Assembly (NCBI RefSeq): GCF_963676685.1
Contig: NC_092354.1
Location: 22,352,193 to 22,416,192, forward strand
Direction: 5' to 3'
Source: Mytilus edulis
Lineage: Eukaryota > Mollusca > Bivalvia > Mytilida > Mytilidae
DNA length: 64,000 nt
Of the stretch, positions 36,243-49,347 are shown piece by piece (within the stretch, counting starts at the first letter, position 1; every line of letters starts with the position of its first letter). Below the pieces are notes generated by a model that saw nothing but the letters and a program-made list of their open reading frames with translations, searched no databases and was not told the DNA's origin. The position numbers and the translations under genes are program-made.

Positions 36243-37183
36243 TCACTGTCTTGTAAAAACTGCAAATCTATTTCCACGTCCTATAATAATAGATCCTGAT
36301 ATATTTTCACAGCATATATATGCACTTGATCTAGTTGCTTTAATATATGATGGAAACCTGAACAAGACTGTGCGTTCATTACCATCAGTGCGTATTCTAT
36401 GCACGTTTTTAGACTTATTACACACGATTAAAACGCCATCGTTGTCGTCAAATGTCATACCCCAAGGGCCCCTCATATTGTCTTCATCTACGTCAAATAT
36501 CTTACTTCCGGTTTCTTCAGTGCATATGCACTTGTTTCCATAATAAGTAAAGTACATACGAGAGTCAACTCCTACGAGCATGTTTTCTGGAGTAAAGTCG
36601 CCGAGGTTAATTTTATAATGTACTACTCCGGTGTGTATGCTTATAACATGAACGGTATGTTCACTGTCACTTATAACTTCGGTTTTCTCTTGACAACTCA
36701 CGAATAACTGCAAATTATTATATGCTATTGCAAAACATGACGCATGTAGGTCAAATTCATCTATTGATTCTCCTGATGTGACGTTTATAAGTCCCACTTT
36801 CATTTCGGAGCCAAACGAAACAGCAATTGTTTCTACGTCCGTGGCTGCCATTCGGAACGGTTTCATAGGTAACATTGTTTCCATTCGGTCGCTTCCATCT
36901 ATTCGGCACGCGATTAATTTGTTTCCCTTGCCATCAGCAACAACCAATAGTTCATCATTTAACATTTTGATGTCTTGAATTTTAATTCCACGGATTTTAT
37001 ATGTATCTTTCACTTTATATTTAAGTGGATCAATGTACTTGGTTTTATGGTCTATAAAAGCTGCATCAGTGTTGTGTTTTGCATTACACTGTTCACACAT
37101 GTACTTATCGCATTCTTTACAACCGTAAAAGGCAGGTTTCTCCTTATCCAGACAAGACTGACAACTGAAATGGAAATGTTTTG
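36243..37183 (-). CDS. Exon 7: B-box zinc module and NHL-like beta-propeller
   Basis: The B-box reads C-x2-C-x10-C-x2-C-x4-C-x2-C-x3-H-x8-H (CQSC ... FYGCKECDKYMCEQC ... FIDH), coordinating two zinc ions. About 250 residues of repeated beta-strand blades follow, for example IKMLNDELLVVADGKGNKL, PWGMTFDDNDGVLIVCNKSK and VHRIRTDGNERTVL, as in NHL/TRIM2-like propellers. No RING is present. The open frame extends upstream to an ATG at 37226 (preceded by TAA), so an independent start is possible. The polyadenylation signal is AATAAA on the minus strand at 36106-36101, interleaved with the tail of the convergent LINE. Confidence 0.8.
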
Positions 37184-40100
37184 CTATGAGGCATGATTGG
37201 TGCACTTCATCAAAGCGAATCAACATTTAAAGCTAGCGGTTGAGAACTGAAAGGTGTATTGTAAAAGTCGACCGATAAACCTGAACAAAATCTATTTCGA
37301 TGATTGTTATTGATATAAATAAGATTTGGTATGGAGACAGAGGATGACAATGCACACAGTTAAATGATTTTCCATCATTGTTATGTATTAAAAGTACATG
37401 CTTTTAGGCGATCAACTGTCCGGCTAATAGGACATCAGTGCAACAGCATGAATAGAAAAGTCGGAAGAAAAAAAGTTTGAAATGAGTATAACCTTACCAA
37501 ATGCCTAATGAATAAAGACACACCATTGAGGTCTTAAAATAGTGATGTCTACTTCGTTTTTATCTTAAACTAAAAGTCAACATATCTTTGTGTTGTGGTA
37601 AATAAAGTGAACAAATTATTAACGCAGACCTTCATCTTTAAATAATTACATTAGATGTATGTTTCATTATAATACGTTATTCTGAATGGCTAACTGCACA
37701 TCACGTGTTATTCCTTAAACAATGGCATTACACAATAAAACTTATCATTCATGATCACACAAGGTCCCAGGTGAATTAAAAAAAAAATGATAAAATTCGT
37801 GTTTGCATGATCCTAGCTTACAAATGTAGTTATAAGTAATAAATGCTGCTTTTTGTAACTTCATAGGGCTGTAAAAGCGTTGACCGTGCGCACATTCCGC
37901 GCTTCATACAAAGTGTACTTCGGTCAATGATTTCACACCAAAATAAATCTACAAAAAGAAGCATTCAATTCTTTATTGTTAAATGCTCACGAAATTAGTG
38001 ACTCTTGTCTTCTCAGTCCTACAAAGTAAACAAATCAATGAAATGATACAAATTTTGCCAGATTGCTATCACTCATTCAGTTATTAAATTTTTATTTCAA
38101 ATGAATTATCCTCACCACTTTTTCCCAATAATCTTGATACAAACTGAAATTTTAGATTTTGTAGGACACTACATAAGATAATCCGGCCAATGGGTATATA
38201 TTGACTGATAAATATAAGTCTGTATTGTAGTGTGAGCAATTGATTTCTCTTGTTTCACAAATACTTATATTTATAAAAAAAAAACAGTTGTTCTTTACTA
38301 CATAGAGTTATAATAAATGAAATTTTAGGACCATAAATCTTGCTCGATTAAAGTTCGAATCGTCAATATCGATATAGTAACAAAACATATAAATTTGGAA
38401 AAGCATTTGTTATTTTTTTTCTACTTAATTTACTAAACCCATGCTTTGACTTTGTTGGAAACCACGATTTGAAATAAAATCAATGTATTGAAATAGAAGT
38501 TCTTATATATATTTTTTTTTCATGATCTTCACAGTTCTGTTTTGTGAATTACTTACTAGGTCTCAAGAATGATATCTCCTTCTCCAATGATGATATTTTC
38601 AAGTCTTTTGAACTACAGCTTTGACATGTTAAAAGAGCATTGCATTGGGTACAGGACATTTTGTTTGTGTCACATTCAAAGTTTATAGATGATGCCTCAT
38701 CCTCTTCAAGTTCACCTGTTTAACACAAAGTTATGTCAAATAAAGTAGTATTTTCGTTATTCTACTGTTTTCGATACTAAATTAAAGATATCCCGTAATT
38801 TCACTAGTATAGAAGTTTGGAAAGATAACTTTAAGCATTAACATTTTTTATAATTCATCGTGTATCTTTTTTTTATTGAAAGTGTTACCCCAAAGTATAT
38901 TTCAGAACATTAGATTAAAATTGTAATTTTGAAAACACTTTGAACATCAAATTGTTTTATATCTCTTCCTGTGTGACGTTTACACTCTCATGTCAAACAC
39001 GCGTACCATAGAGTTGATGTAAAAATTTCCTTTCAGTCACAGTACTTCAAATATTTCAATCCTTTATAGGTTGATTTAAAATACATATATAAGTCAGGAA
39101 TGAATGTGGTTGTAAAATTTGATTGTAGCTTTTTTTGTGCTTTTTTGTAGAATATTTGTTTGTTTTTGTTTTAATTGATATTGTGTCACGGTGATGACTG
39201 CTATACCACTATTTTGACAATTTTACCTATCATTTCTGGTTTTTCACGCCACGTTGTAAATATAATGGAATTTGATGTGATTGTTATGAAAGTGAGAGGT
39301 TTGGCGCTATAAAACCAGGTTCATTCTTCTATTTCCTACATTTTAAAATGTCTGTACTAAGGCAGGAATATGACAGTTGTTTTCAATTTGTTTGATGGGT
39401 TTTATCATTTGATTTTGCCATTTGATCAGTATTTTTGTGATTTTTACTTTTTACCTCTTTTCAGTCTTCTTGTATACAAATCAAAGTGATTAAGAACCGT
39501 TTCCTGTCTTTCCCAGTCCGGCGATAGCACAGAAGATATAACTAGCAACTCATCTACAATTTAATTCCAAAATGTACACATGTCACATGCATTTAACACA
39601 TTGACATATTATCAATCAATTCTAATTAATTACACTTGATAAATGTTTTTTTTTATGATAAACAAACCAAATGTTTTCTTTATTTGCCATAGTTTTCAAA
39701 AATTAAACCAAAGAAAAACTGGTTACAAATTTTATTTTTCTGAAAAGAAATGTTCCTTGAAATTACATTAATGCCACTACTCTTGTTTACCTTTGATGAC
39801 GTCACGGTCACATGACAAATTATGTTTATGAGCTGATTGACCAAAAAAAAGTTTAGTTAATCATAAGAAGTGATACCTATAAAAGTAAATTATATTTTTA
39901 TATCTAAAAAAAATTGCCAATGGATTACGTTGATGATTGTACTCTAGTTAACGTTTCGTCTGCAGTAAATCACCAACCAAGTTGATAGAAATCTTATGTC
40001 ACCAAAAATGATTTGAATAGTCATAGGTCGTTAATGTGATAGTTGTCCTATAGTTATCAAAGGTACCAGGATTATAATTTAGTACGCCAGACGCCTATAC

Positions 40101-43100
40101 CTTTTGTAATCTGGCCTTTAATGATCAACTCCATTTTAACTGTTCTTTTAATTTTTGTATCAATATTTCCAGTCTTAATTATCTTTTTAATCAGATTATT
40201 TACTGCAAACTCTAATGCTTCTTTACTAGTCAGTACTAGTCTTGAGACCTCGAGAGCTAGAAATACACATTTGTTCTCAATAGATTTTATCGCAAATTCT
40301 TCATTGGTACTATTTGGTTGGTTTAGATTATTTGCTGCCATAATTTCTGCATCAAATTCTGGGTCATCTACTCGACAGTTTGCATTCACCATGTCTGTGA
40401 TACCTTTATCTACATTTAGAAAATATCAGTACAACATTTATAGCTATACAAACTTGTTTTCTGAAAGGGTCGTGTTTCAAATTATTCAGACTCATATTTC
40501 ATAGAATAAATTTTAACTTAAATATTAGCAAGATTCACATTAATATCCTTATTTCGATATTGTTCCATTCAAAATTACGTAGAGTACAATATAAAACATA
40601 CATCTGTTTATATAGCCAATGGTAGCTAATAATAATCGTAGACAGCAATGAATGAAATGTTCACTATGGTGAAACTATAAAATCTGTGTATCCATCCAAA
40701 GCATTACCTTACATCTAAAACTAGTTTAAACGGGTGAAATTAATAGACCTACCTTTAATTTGCGGAATCTGCACAATCGTATTCAACATCGCTTTTATTT
40801 CTTGCAAATTTCTTTCTACTCTACCTGGATAAAAATTATAAATGTTATTTTCCAATTATGCAACATCAAAAATATAATTCTGCTTTATCAGCAATTCATT
40901 TTAATATGTTGTATTTTATTTTACAAGTCGTTACAATAAGGGGTCATCCATAATTGTCAACCATTTTCCAAAGTGTACAAAACGTACACTTGGGGGGAGG
41001 GGGTTAAAAAATCAACATTTTTACCGTACGCTTTTTTTTTTATTTCCGGAATTTATATCGTTTCCGTCGGGAAAGTCGATTTATAAAATCGAAAATTGGC
41101 TTGGGTGTGTTTCTCTTCTTATTTCTTCTTTATTATTTTCACTTGATGATATTGATTTTGATATCATAATTCTACTCAATCGGGATTGAATGATTACAAG
41201 ATCAAATCATTATCATATGAAAACTAAATCTTTCAAAAATATGAACTAGTAAAATTATTTAAACAAAAAGTTTGCATGCATTTCTCAGTACACCTGATTG
41301 TCAATTTCACCTGCTTTATTATTGATCGATATCGTTTTACTCTATTTAATAAACAAAATTGATGGAAACACTAACATGCTAAATTCTTTGAATGTTTTGA
41401 TTTTGACAAGACGTCATTTTGTGAAAAGATTTTAAACTGGTCCTTCGATTAATTTCCAAAATAGTAAACCGGAAGTAAACTGATTTTTTCTTAGTATAAG
41501 CCTCCTTTAATTAGGAGCACCTCCATATGAAGTTTAACCTTAACTTAAGAAATATCCAATATATGTACACGTTACAGTATACATGTATATACATAAACGA
41601 TAATAGTGCCATGAATGGCATATTTACAGGGACCTTTTAAATAGAAATACAGGCGGGAAAATTAAAAACTCAAAATGTTTTAAAACATTACACTTTTATT
41701 GATTACTGTCTTGAGCTCTGATTCCAGCAACAACTGTCAGTCCATAACCATGCATTTCCCTTTCTTTGATTCTTAGCATAATTTTTGTGCCCTTTTGATA
41801 ATCTTTTGCATGCTCTAGGTGCCCTTTTTTTTATTGGAGTTACCATTCCCACTGTGTGATAGGGGAAACACTAATTTTTGTACTCTTTATTCTGACAAAA
41901 CACAAGCATCATAGATGTCATCAAATAAAACAGTCAGATATGTTTTAGTTTTTTTTCAATGCAAATTTCTATATTAAACTAAAATATAATAGACAGGATC
42001 TTCTTTTTATTGAGAATGACTGATTCTTCTCTTGAAATCTGAAAATGGTTGATGTACACTTTTTGAGGGAGGGTGGGGGGTCTGAAAAAGTGTACGTTTT
42101 GTACACTTTGGAAAATGGTTGACAATTATGGATGACCCCTAAGTCCGTGTTCTTTCTTTTTTAATTGTGAATTCTTTCTTACAAACCTACAACTTCAACA
42201 GGTCATGTTAAATGAATATTATATGAGCAAATGATTCGAGAAATTGAATGCATACTTCCTTAGATATTTAGGTAGGAGAATTTACAAACCCTCTTTGATA
42301 TGTATGCAGTGTAAAGCACAATTTGGAAAAAAAATCTTTTATAGTGCTGTTATCCTTTATTATCTCTTGTTATTTCTTGATATTTCTCATTTTCATATAA
42401 AGTTGTCAGTTTCGTTCAAGAAAGGTTTGTTTTGAATATTCATAACACTATTAAAAATTCTTCTGTTTCAGAAACGGGTGCAGGTTTGATACCATCAAAA
42501 AGTTTAATCCCGCTGCAACTGTTTTGCACCTGTCCTTAGTCAGGAATCTGATGTTCAGTGGTTGTAGTTAGTTTATGGGGTTCATGAGCATTTCTCGTTT
42601 TTAGTTTTTTATATAGATTCCCGTTTGAATGCTTTTACGCTTGTAATTTTTGTGGCCATTTATAGCTTGCTGTTCGGTGTGAATGTATGCTCCGTGATGA
42701 AGACCGTACCTAGACCTATAATGGTTTACTTTTATAAATTGTGACTTGAATGGAGAGTTGTGTCATTGGCACTCATACCACATCTTTTTATATCTATAAA
42801 TCCACCAATGAAAGCTTTAGCATGAAACTATCTGAAATTATATTTTTATCAGATTGCTTGTTGAGAATATCAATCAAAAAGCATCTACATACATTGCGAA
42901 TTTGGTAGGTGTTCCTAATTTTTTTCTTTATGTTTTGTTATATTGTTTGATGCATCTATAATTGGATTTGTTTTTCTTCCGTTCATTCTACGTCAAAGCT
43001 TCATTTATTACTACTCCCCCCCCGGATACCCCATATTATTAAATAAATAAAGAGATACAATACCTAAATCTATTGAGTATTGGTTTTTTGTCTGTTCTAT

Positions 43101-44833
43101 TTTTGATAAAAGAACCTGAAAAAAAAATAAAAATTAAACAACATATAATACCCCTAATAAACGTATGCATGTGTGAAAAAATCGAATCAATCCGAGGAAT
43201 AACGAATATTATTAAGAAAGGGGATACATCATATATTCAGTAAACAGCTTGTTCATTATGTAATTCAGAAAATGTGTACAGATTGTGTATACTTCCTTAC
43301 AAAACGAGTATGATGTTATATGTATGGGTATAGCGTACATTTGGGTTGCTGTTATGTGTCAGAGGACAATTAGGAGATAACTGTATTGTATTTTAAGCTC
43401 CGACGGCATCAATTGGGGATTTGATGGTCGCAAATTAAGTTTACTGGCGACGCGTTAGCTCCATTCTAATGACACTGACAGAAAACAACGTTAAAACATG
43501 TAATTAAAATCTGTCATATGCCGTCTGCGCTTGTGCGTACGTCCCATAGCATCAATTATCAATTGATGCCATGTAAAAAAGTGACGTTATCCAATCAAAA
43601 TGAACGTTACAAACGTTATTGCATTAGAATGGGAATTATGTTAGTTGGAAGCGACACGGATCATTGACGGTATTTAATATCTTAGATCAAATTTTATTCA
43701 AGGTGTTATCCATTCGTTTGATGTGTTTGAACTTTTGATTTTTCCATTTGATTTAAGACTTTCCTTTTTGAATTTTCCTCAGAGTTCAGTATTTTTGTGT
43801 TTTACTTTTAATATTTATTTCCTTTCGATAATATTTCACCGAAAAAAGGGGTTATTACTAGCATATATATAAAAGTAAAATCACCAAAATACTGAATCCA
43901 TGGAAAATTCAAAACGGAAAGTTCCTTATCAAATCGCAAAATCAAAAGCTCAAACATATCAAACGAATAGACAACACATGCCACATTACTGACTTGGTGC
44001 AGGTATTTTCTAAAGTAGAAAATGGTAGATTAAACCTAACTTTATAGCTAGCTAAACTTCTCACTTATATTAAAGTCGCATCAAATTCCATCAAATATTG
44101 CATTTTAACTACCATACAATATTTTAATCGATATTGGGCAACATAAAGGTAGTACCTCTTGTATATTTTCACTGGAATGTTTAACGACTTCTTTCAAATG
44201 GTCGAGTGACGTTTCTTCTTTTAGTTTTTGTATCTCCGTCTTGACTTTCTTTTTGTGTGTTAAAGCTACTACACCGGCATAATTTAGTACATTATCCCCC
44301 AGAGCTTTCCATAGACTTTCAAATTCATTTATCTCCATACTACAGGTACCATGATGGACGAGAGCATTTCTTATATCTTTAATTTTTGTCAGCCAATTTG
44401 GGTCTCCTGGAATGCTGCCAACTGGACAACACGTCCTTATTACAACATACATCAATGAAATATCCATACAATCCACGCTCGTTTGCTGTTTAACAGTATA
44501 CTGACAAAGACAGTATTCTTTAATATCGCCTTTACAATCTTTGTGCTCATGCGCGGTTGCTATCTGGCCTTTGGGTTCGTATAGTGTATTGAATTGATTG
44601 TTATTCATGTTTCCACGTTTATTTGACGCTGCTAGAGATAGTTTTTTACATTCGCAACACGGTATTTTCGGAATGAATTGATGAAATAAAACATGCTTGT
44701 GTTGATTTAAAAACATATAAAATTCCAAACCATTTAGAACTTTCGTTTCGAAATATAAATGAAGAACGTCCATTGCTGGCCCAAGTGATAATGTCAACAG
44801 CCGGAAATATAACTTTCTGCCCTCTATATCCAT
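36243..44833 (-). CDS. Seven-exon HEPN / B-box / NHL-propeller gene (hand-assembled model)
   Basis: Exons (minus strand): 44833-44156, 43115-43064, 40824-40753, 40409-40101, 39553-39455, 38715-38557, 37183-36243. All introns are GT-AG and all phases agree. The sum is 2310 nt, 769 aa. Order: DZIP3-type HEPN (1-226); a helical linker (GRVERNLQEIKAMLN, ~227-267); an unknown helical region (~268-403, with ENKCVFLALEVSRLVL); a Cys-rich module (CDTNKMSCTQC ... CQSC, ~404-456); B-box and NHL-like propeller (~457-769). An in-frame TAG sits directly before the ATG. The last acceptor (37184) has a poor pyrimidine tract. If it is not used, the gene ends SK-stop just past exon 6, and 37226-36243 is a separate B-box gene. 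Such proteins belong to expanded bivalve families linked to immune signalling, ubiquitin or RNA control; function here is inferred only. Confidence 0.7.
38557..38715 (-). CDS. Exon 6: cysteine-rich module
   Basis: 53 codons reading GELEEDEASSINFECDTNK then MSCTQCNALLTCQSC and a charged helix SSKDLKISSLEKEISFL. Cys spacing is C-x6-C-x2-C-x5-C-x2-C, perhaps a half B-box. The acceptor is AAACAG, the donor A/GTAAGT. If not spliced, it reads on through two codons to TAA. Confidence 0.65.
39215..39452 (-). repeat. Family A repeat abutting the splice donor of exon 5
   Basis: On the minus strand the intron begins GTAAAAAGTAAAAATCACAA, where AAAGTAAAATCACAAAAATA is the start of family A (compare 50005 and 61011). 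The family body (GGCAAAATC, CTGTCATATTCCTG, GTACAGAC, AACCTGGTTTTATAGCGCCA) follows. Confidence 0.6.
40940..42139. mobile_element. PIF/Harbinger-type element, 52-bp perfect TIRs, in intron 2 of the HEPN gene
   Basis: It starts GGGGTCATCCATAATTGTCA and the right end is the exact inverse for 52 bp. TAA flanks both sides (40937-40939, 42140-42142), a three-base TWA duplication. It is 1200 bp with no transposase. The subterminal TIR holds a palindrome, GTGTACAAAACGTACAC. Confidence 0.85.
42480..42800 (+). repeat. Dispersed repeat family C
   Basis: TTTATAGCTTGCTGTTCGGT ... CCTATAATGGTTTACTTTTA ... GAGTTGTGTCATTGGCACTC ... ACCACATCTTTTTATATCTA. The same modules occur at 49550-49775. Non-coding, in intron 2. 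Confidence 0.6.
43865..44050. repeat. Family A copy in intron 1
   Basis: AAAGTAAAATCACCAAAATA, CAAAACGGAAAGTTCC, CATTACTGACTTGGTGCAGG and AAAATGGTAGATTAAACC in family order. Confidence 0.65.
44156..44833 (-). CDS. Exon 1: DZIP3-like HEPN domain
   Basis: A 226-codon first exon. It starts MDIEGRKLYFRLLTLSLGPA, goes on with LHLYFETKVL and FLNQHKHVLFHQF, and has Cys pairs (CCEC, CLC, CC). The core helix is WLTKIKDIRNALVHH, in which R155, N156 and H160 form the RNxxxH motif that many HEPN domains use for RNase activity. FESLWKALGDNVLNYAG and a Lys-rich helix follow. This layout matches the HEPN domain of DZIP3-like proteins, common and multi-copy in bivalves. Activity is not proven by the motif, since some HEPN domains are only RNA- or protein-binding. 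The donor GAG/GTACTA at 44155 is followed by a family A repeat in the intron. Confidence 0.82.
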
Positions 44834-47269
44834 CTATAACTACAATGTACCTAGACTGATAAATTCAACAAAAAAATTGAATAAAGGCAGCAGTAGTATT
44901 CCGCTGTTCGAAATTCATAAATCGATTGAGAAAAAACTAAATCCGGGTTACAAACTAAAACCTACTTTCACATACGTTCTAAATTAGAGGGAGTAATTGG
45001 TGGTCTGACATCTATAAACATGCCTCATTTTAACAAGAAAACAGCCAAAAAATATCTCATGAATAATATACAATTCTTGCCTACATCTAGATGTTAGAAA
45101 ACTGTTTTGTGTCTATTAACATTTTTCGTATGTACAGCAAATACTTTTTGTAAACAAATTGATGACCCTTAAAAGGGCCGTTTACAAGAGATATCGTCGG
45201 CACTAGATAAATTTCCAAGCCTTGTTTGATTTTGTTTCTTCGTCACTTAACGAGCTTAAAACCTGGCCGTTGTCATATTTGTTTTTTTTTGTTATTTGAC
45301 ATTAAGTGACGTCATACTTAAAGGGAGTTAACTCGTGATAGTTGAGGTACGACAAGGGATATTTACTGGGAAATAGTAGGTTTGTTCGATGGGGTTTCAA
45401 TCTATCGGGGTTAATCCATTTGGGAAATAACATGATTTTTCGTTGGAAGCACCATTTTGTCGGGGGTACCTGTTATTGTTCGTTCCTGTAAATTTGTGAA
45501 AAAAAACATTGAAATTAAACTGTGACACGTGACTCGGTATAAGTCAATCAAATTATTCAAAAATAATATTAGATACAATAATAGCAGATATTAGCTTCAC
45601 TTTGATTAGTTAAACAGAATATTATTCAATATCATAACTTACTTGCTATCAATTATTTTTTGTCGGTATATTCTTCTTTTAATTTACAGCATCGAACATT
45701 TTACGTATCAAGTGAGGCATTTAAATTGTTCATTTAATATGAATTGATTACCTTAAGTATACGGTTTATTTATAATATTAAAAGACGTGTAATTGTATGT
45801 TATATTATCTCCTATACATTTCTAATCTTGATAATTTTAAATGTGTCTTTCAAAAGAATAATAGGTATATCGGTAAAGTTAAATTAAAATACTTTACGGT
45901 TTGATGTGTATATCATTTAATATTGGGTTACCAATATTTACAAAGCTGTTCTTCTTTGTATATTCCTACTATTTAAAATTTGACAAGTGATATTTGATTT
46001 AGAAATATGAATAGGGGACATGTCCACAAATATAATATCCTATTCATATCGACCAGATACAGAAGAGGGAATTAAAAATAAATGAATTATCGTCTACTTC
46101 TTAATTAGAGTGTGAATAAGTTGGTCAATTTTAATCATTCGTAGGCATGACCATTAACTTTTGTGATTAATTTCAAACTAGCGATAATTAATAAATATAG
46201 TTTCTGTTAGCGGTTTTGAAATTTTTCTTTTGATAAAATTCAATTGAGCAATAAACAGTATTCGATAAAAGTATGTAGTGTTTGATAATTCATGATAAGC
46301 AGTCAAGTAAAAATAAGACAGGAGGTACGAAAGGTATGTTCCCAGTTACAACGCTCATGCGCTTGTATGCCTTCCCATAACTAATCCATAAATGGATTTT
46401 GTAGAATATTTATTTAACGGAACAAGTGACTGAGGAAATTTCAATTACTGCTGGTTTTATATCCTATCTATGACACTTGATATTACATGTTTTTTTTTAT
46501 ATAATTTAAAAAACAAAAGTTTCCGTTTTTTAAAACTCAATAAAAAAAAACTATACAGATCTACGTTACATATATCGACATAATCATTAAAAGTTTGAAC
46601 TATTTTCAAAACGTTTGAATTTTCGAAAACTTACGCTATTATTAACCTTGCTATTAATTCTTCGTCTCATTACGCCAAGCCTTTTCTACAAAATCATTAT
46701 CTGGTGTAATGAAAACTGATTTTGAACCATGTTGATTCCGAGTAGAAATTCACCAAAGACAATATCATCAATCGGCTGAATGGTTTGAATGACAACCTTT
46801 ATATTATTGATATAGGAAGATTTCTGATTCAGTAGACAATTGGTATGTCCATGAGTACTAACTGAGCAAACCTTTTGATCGCCATGTCTTTCTATTTATA
46901 TGAATTATAATGCATAAAGAACTTTCTCAAAAAGAATAGCAATAACATCATGCAAAGTTCTTTATTTCCTTTTCAGATATATCAATTTTTACTCAATAAC
47001 TAGATTTTACAAATTGCTTACATCTCATATATCTCAGTGTACCAGAGATTAAGAACACCCCCATTGAATATATATTTTACAATTGACGACTGATTTGTTT
47101 AACAACAACACCGTTCCCTTTCCTTTAAATATGACCTTAGAATTAGGTTATAACTAGATTTGCACTTACATAATCAACGGTTGACACATATGAACATGGG
47201 ATTCCTACCCTTCATATGCACCTGTAATCATCCATTTATTCATGATGGACTTTGTTTTAATTAATCGTC
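44834..47269. other. No supported gene
   Basis: Family D marker inverted at about 44888-44960 (AGTAGTATTCCGCTGTTC). The rest is AT-rich with no coding signal seen. It should hold the promoter of the HEPN gene, but no motif is clear enough to name. Confidence 0.4.
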
Positions 47270-47640
47270 AGTTTTTATGTTGATGTTTGTGTACCTTGGT
47301 TATTTTTTGTTAATGTTTTAGCCATGGCATTGTCAGCATATATTCTGGTTTATGAGTTTAAATGTCCTTTTGTCATGTCTCGCCCATCTTCTGCAAAATA
47401 ATGCTTTGATTTAAGAATCTATGACAAACTTGGTTTGTTGAAATTTTTCATTTCTCATCAGTAATATTCCCTCTGCTCCATCATATTTGGCTGACATATA
47501 CATCTTATTACATACTTAACTCGCTTGCATGTTCAGGCTGACTTATAACAAAGGTCCTCCATCACGCAATGAAGGACCAAAATACCTTCAATTTTTACAG
47601 AAAGTATACAAAAAGAATTATCCAGGATATTACAGAGCTA
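47270..47640 (+). pseudogene. Penelope-like remnants, tail followed by RT
   Basis: 47290-47395 matches the PLE 3' tail (GCCATGGCATTGTCAG, TATGAGTTTAAATGTCC). 47450-47560 reads FLISNIPSAPSY in one frame followed by damaged sequence, equivalent to the SNIPSAPSYGVYISQL block of the RT at 1-1093. Heavily decayed. Confidence 0.55.
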
Positions 47641-49168
47641 ATCATCCATTTTTTAGGTAACGTAGCGGTGTCGAACTGATGCGATAGAAATTGAAGAAGG
47701 AACTTGAATCTTAGAGATCAGCCCTCGTTTAGAAAAAGAAACCATGCTTTACTGAACTCAAATATAAATTTATACACTTCGAACAGAAAAACTACAAAAC
47801 TATATTTAACTATCGGAAATAAAAGCAACAACACAATCGACATAGTAACTAATCAAATATTCTATTGCATAGTAAACCTTATACATTTGTAACTACCAAG
47901 GAAAAGTAATAAAAACACACTCTAAATCTACGAGTTTTAAGATATATCACCACATCAACGCAACTTATACCATTTATTCCAAGACCTCCTAACTGAAAGA
48001 CAAAACTAAATTTATTCGATTAATGAATAAAAAAAAATCAAGATTTTAAATTACACATACGTTTTATTGATAATAAATAAATTAGCATTTTACTCAATTT
48101 GATGAATATGTTACAAAGATTAATAAAGATTTAAATAATGCGTATTTCCATTTCTAAATCATATATATTTATAGTGCAATTGGAACATTTTTTTGAATGC
48201 TGGTGATTTAAAAACAATTTATAGAAATCAATATAACTCTCATAAATACTTAAATTTAATCTTTAAGATTTGAATAATGACAAATCGTATTGGATACGTA
48301 TTGAATGTCCGAGTACACAGTAATCGTCCTTTGATTTTTCGTTGACCACAAATATAGTCCCTAGTGTGGACAATGTGGTACTTTTTTTTTGCCAATTTTT
48401 TTTATACTCCTACCAAATTTATTGTTTCGTGTATTATGCCTCAAATATAAAGTAGGAAGATGAAATTACACAGTAAAATAAATTGGGTCATGAATTTGAA
48501 AGTCAGGTAGTTTTTGGTCCAGCTAAAAAAGGTGAAAAATTAGCATTTGGAAGCTGTCGAAAGTTTCAAAACCGCTTTACTTAAAATTGTCCATATTTTG
48601 AATTAGAGCCGATGACGTTTTCTTTAAATTTGATATAATTTGTCCCAAAAGTAGTACAATACACTGTTAAAATATTATTGAGAAAGCGCAGGTGGGAGTT
48701 TTTTTAATTTTCATTTATTGTCTAAAAGAAATGCACTACGAAATAACTGTGGTCTCGGACAATGAATACATTATATTAAATTGATAAAAGTTTGCATAAA
48801 GAGTTTTCTAATTTAGTTTAAAAAAAAATACAGATATCATTACAATTTCAATGGATACATGCCATTAAATGATTACATTAAATTTACAAAAGAATTAAAT
48901 AACGAGTAGCATAATTCAATAGTGCAATTCTAACATTTGGCGAATTTTTAATAAAAATACACAGACATCCATATAGTTAAAGTGAGTGCATTACATTTGA
49001 TTTCTTATTTTTTTTTAATAGTGAGTATTTTAAATTGATGAATGTATATTACATGTCGAATGCATGCCGACTGCTGCTAATTTAAACGATTTTTTAAAAA
49101 CCTAATCATTCTTTTTAAAAATTAAGCACGTGCACATTGCACCTAAAATATTAAGAAACTGTCAAGTT
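47641..49168. other. No supported gene
   Basis: Very AT-rich. The 62-aa plus-strand frame at 47704 shows no domain and has no splice context. Includes the presumed 3' UTR of the ZP gene next to 49168. Confidence 0.4.
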
Positions 49169-49347
49169 TCAAACGATTCTGGATGTATTTCGAATCTTCT
49201 TTCTTCTGAAATAAATCGATAGAGCAACCAGGACACATATCATTGCTACAGCAACAATAATAACTCCAGCTACATATAGTGGCTTAAATTTCGACGAAGA
49301 TTCATTTGATGAATCACTGTTTCGGCGATACCCCTTTGCAGTAGAAT
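49169..49347 (-). CDS. Last exon of a ZP-domain membrane protein: transmembrane tail
   Basis: The acceptor TTTACTCTCAG precedes AT TCT ACT. The frame reads STAKGYRRNSDSSNESSSKF, then KPLYVAGVIIVAVAMICVLV-ALSIYF as one transmembrane helix, then the basic stop-transfer FRRKKIRN and a short cytoplasmic end RIV-stop. This is the usual C terminus of ZP proteins: linker with basic residues, membrane anchor, short tail. It joins in phase 1 to the exon ending at 50818 and gives a Asp codon at the junction. Confidence 0.7.

Noticed and set aside
40043-40504. 153-codon plus-strand open frame
   Set aside because: Antisense shadow of exon 4 of the HEPN gene, whose splice sites and phases fit the minus strand.
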